64,000 nucleotides of DNA. Source: CAVVAL01 sp963742725 (GTDB lineage Bacteria; Actinomycetota; Actinomycetes; Mycobacteriales; Cryptosporangiaceae). The notes under the pieces were generated by a model. The model had not been told where the DNA came from, did not search any database, and saw only the letters and a program-made list of their open reading frames with translations. The stretch lies in the NCBI GenBank assembly GCA_963742725.1, contig CAVUMX010000001.1, forward strand, positions 682,001-746,000, written 5' to 3'. Shown here one piece after another: positions 63,649 to 64,000 of this stretch. The first letter of the stretch is position 1; the number at the start of each line of letters is the position of its first letter. Made by a program: the position numbers and the translations under genes.

Positions 63649-64000
63649 GGGGCGTCGTAGGCGATCGTCACCGTGGTGAATCCGAGGGACTTGAACAGCC
63701 CTTCGAGCATCGCGGTCGTGTTCTTCTCGGCCCGGGCGGCGAGGTCGCTGTCGGCGGCCGCGGCGGCCAGCTTCTTCTCGGCGAGCTGGTAGAGCTGCTG
63801 CTCGCGGTTGACGTCGCCGTCGGCCAGTGACTGGAGTTTGTCCAGGACGCCGGTCTGGCGGGCGAAGACGTAGCTGCGGTCGTGGTCGAGGTTCGGCTTC
63901 TCCAGCGACGGACCGGGCAGCCGCAGCTCGACCGTCTTCCGGTCGGCCGAGACCTTCATGGCGTCGCCGCTGATCCCGGCGAAGTCCACATAGGCGTCGA
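63645..64000 (-). CDS. DUF4230 protein (5' end cut by window edge)
   Basis: The C-terminal about 118 residues of a DUF4230-family protein. It shows VDFAGISGDAMKVSADRKTV, SLEKPNLDHDRSYVFARQTG and a helical end (QQLYQLAEKKLAAAAADSDL) finishing in LGFTTVTIAYDAP. The frame stays open to the window edge, so the start lies beyond. It is coupled to the phosphatase-like gene. Members are usually membrane-anchored; function unknown. Confidence 0.85.
   Translation of the reverse strand, partial: DAYVDFAGISGDAMKVSADRKTVELRLPGPSLEKPNLDHDRSYVFARQTGVLDKLQSLADGDVNREQQLYQLAEKKLAAAAADSDLAARAEKNTTAMLEGLFKSLGFTTVTIAYDAP

Overview
The window is very GC-rich with strong third-position GC bias, ATGA/GTGA-type overlapping starts, many GTG starts and characteristically actinobacterial genes: the GlgE glycogen pathway, Scy/FilP-type polar coiled-coil proteins, NucS, MeaB next to thiolase and epimerase, an ANTAR regulator and SigE-like ECF sigma factors. 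It fits a chromosomal segment of a filamentous member of the Actinomycetia. The family cannot be fixed from the sequence alone. No rRNA, tRNA, CRISPR array or classical transposase was seen.

Layout. 1-2629: a cut-off ABC ATPase, then a divergent ABC ATPase/permease pair. 2630-18170: an alpha-glucan/trehalose region with glgX, glgP plus a membrane protein, and the operon glgE-treS-pep2 followed by glgB. Two AbiEi/DUF559-type nuclease-like genes, each bracketed by its own near-palindromic repeats, interrupt it, one after glgX and one between pep2 and glgB. 18363-24555: a secreted protein, a small conserved protein and a giant NAD-dependent glutamate dehydrogenase. 24725-28682: a YbbN/CnoX-like thioredoxin, a B12-dependent acyl-CoA mutase large subunit, a GAF-ANTAR regulator and a STAS protein. 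28675-34242: an FtsX-type permease locus with two ATPases carrying C-terminal regulator-like domains (MarR and AbrB). 34359-38894: meaB, a small unknown gene, thiolase, methylmalonyl-CoA epimerase and crotonyl-CoA carboxylase/reductase. 38940-45839: filP-like and scy-like coiled-coil genes and an AI-2E-family permease. 45844-52046: hydrolases, an SDR, a small secreted Ig-like protein and two paralogous ECF sigma/membrane-partner operons. 52181-55638: a tandem 3-hydroxyacyl-CoA dehydrogenase and an aldehyde dehydrogenase. 55810-60527: the Pnkp-Hen1 RNA repair pair and NucS. 60601-64000: DUF2252, a proline-rich micro-protein, a DUF2071 protein, a phosphatase-like protein and a cut-off DUF4230 protein.

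How the genes fit together. TreS, Pep2, GlgE and GlgB form the complete trehalose-to-alpha-glucan route, with GlgP and GlgX for breakdown. Mutase, MeaB, epimerase, thiolase, Ccr and hydroxyacyl-CoA dehydrogenase together suggest C4/C5 acyl-CoA interconversion (ethylmalonyl-CoA-type assimilation or extender-unit supply).

The most unusual content is repetitive. (i) The two AbiEi/DUF559 genes share an identical acidic-residue spacing and are framed by gene-specific palindromes of 55-65 bp, a layout recalling REP/RAYT systems but with a nuclease-like protein. (ii) Five copies of a third palindrome, each with 20-bp arms and an exactly 15-bp centre, sit 7-18 bp beyond the stop codons of five unrelated genes. 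(iii) The Scy-like protein contains 56 unbroken 11-residue coiled-coil repeats.
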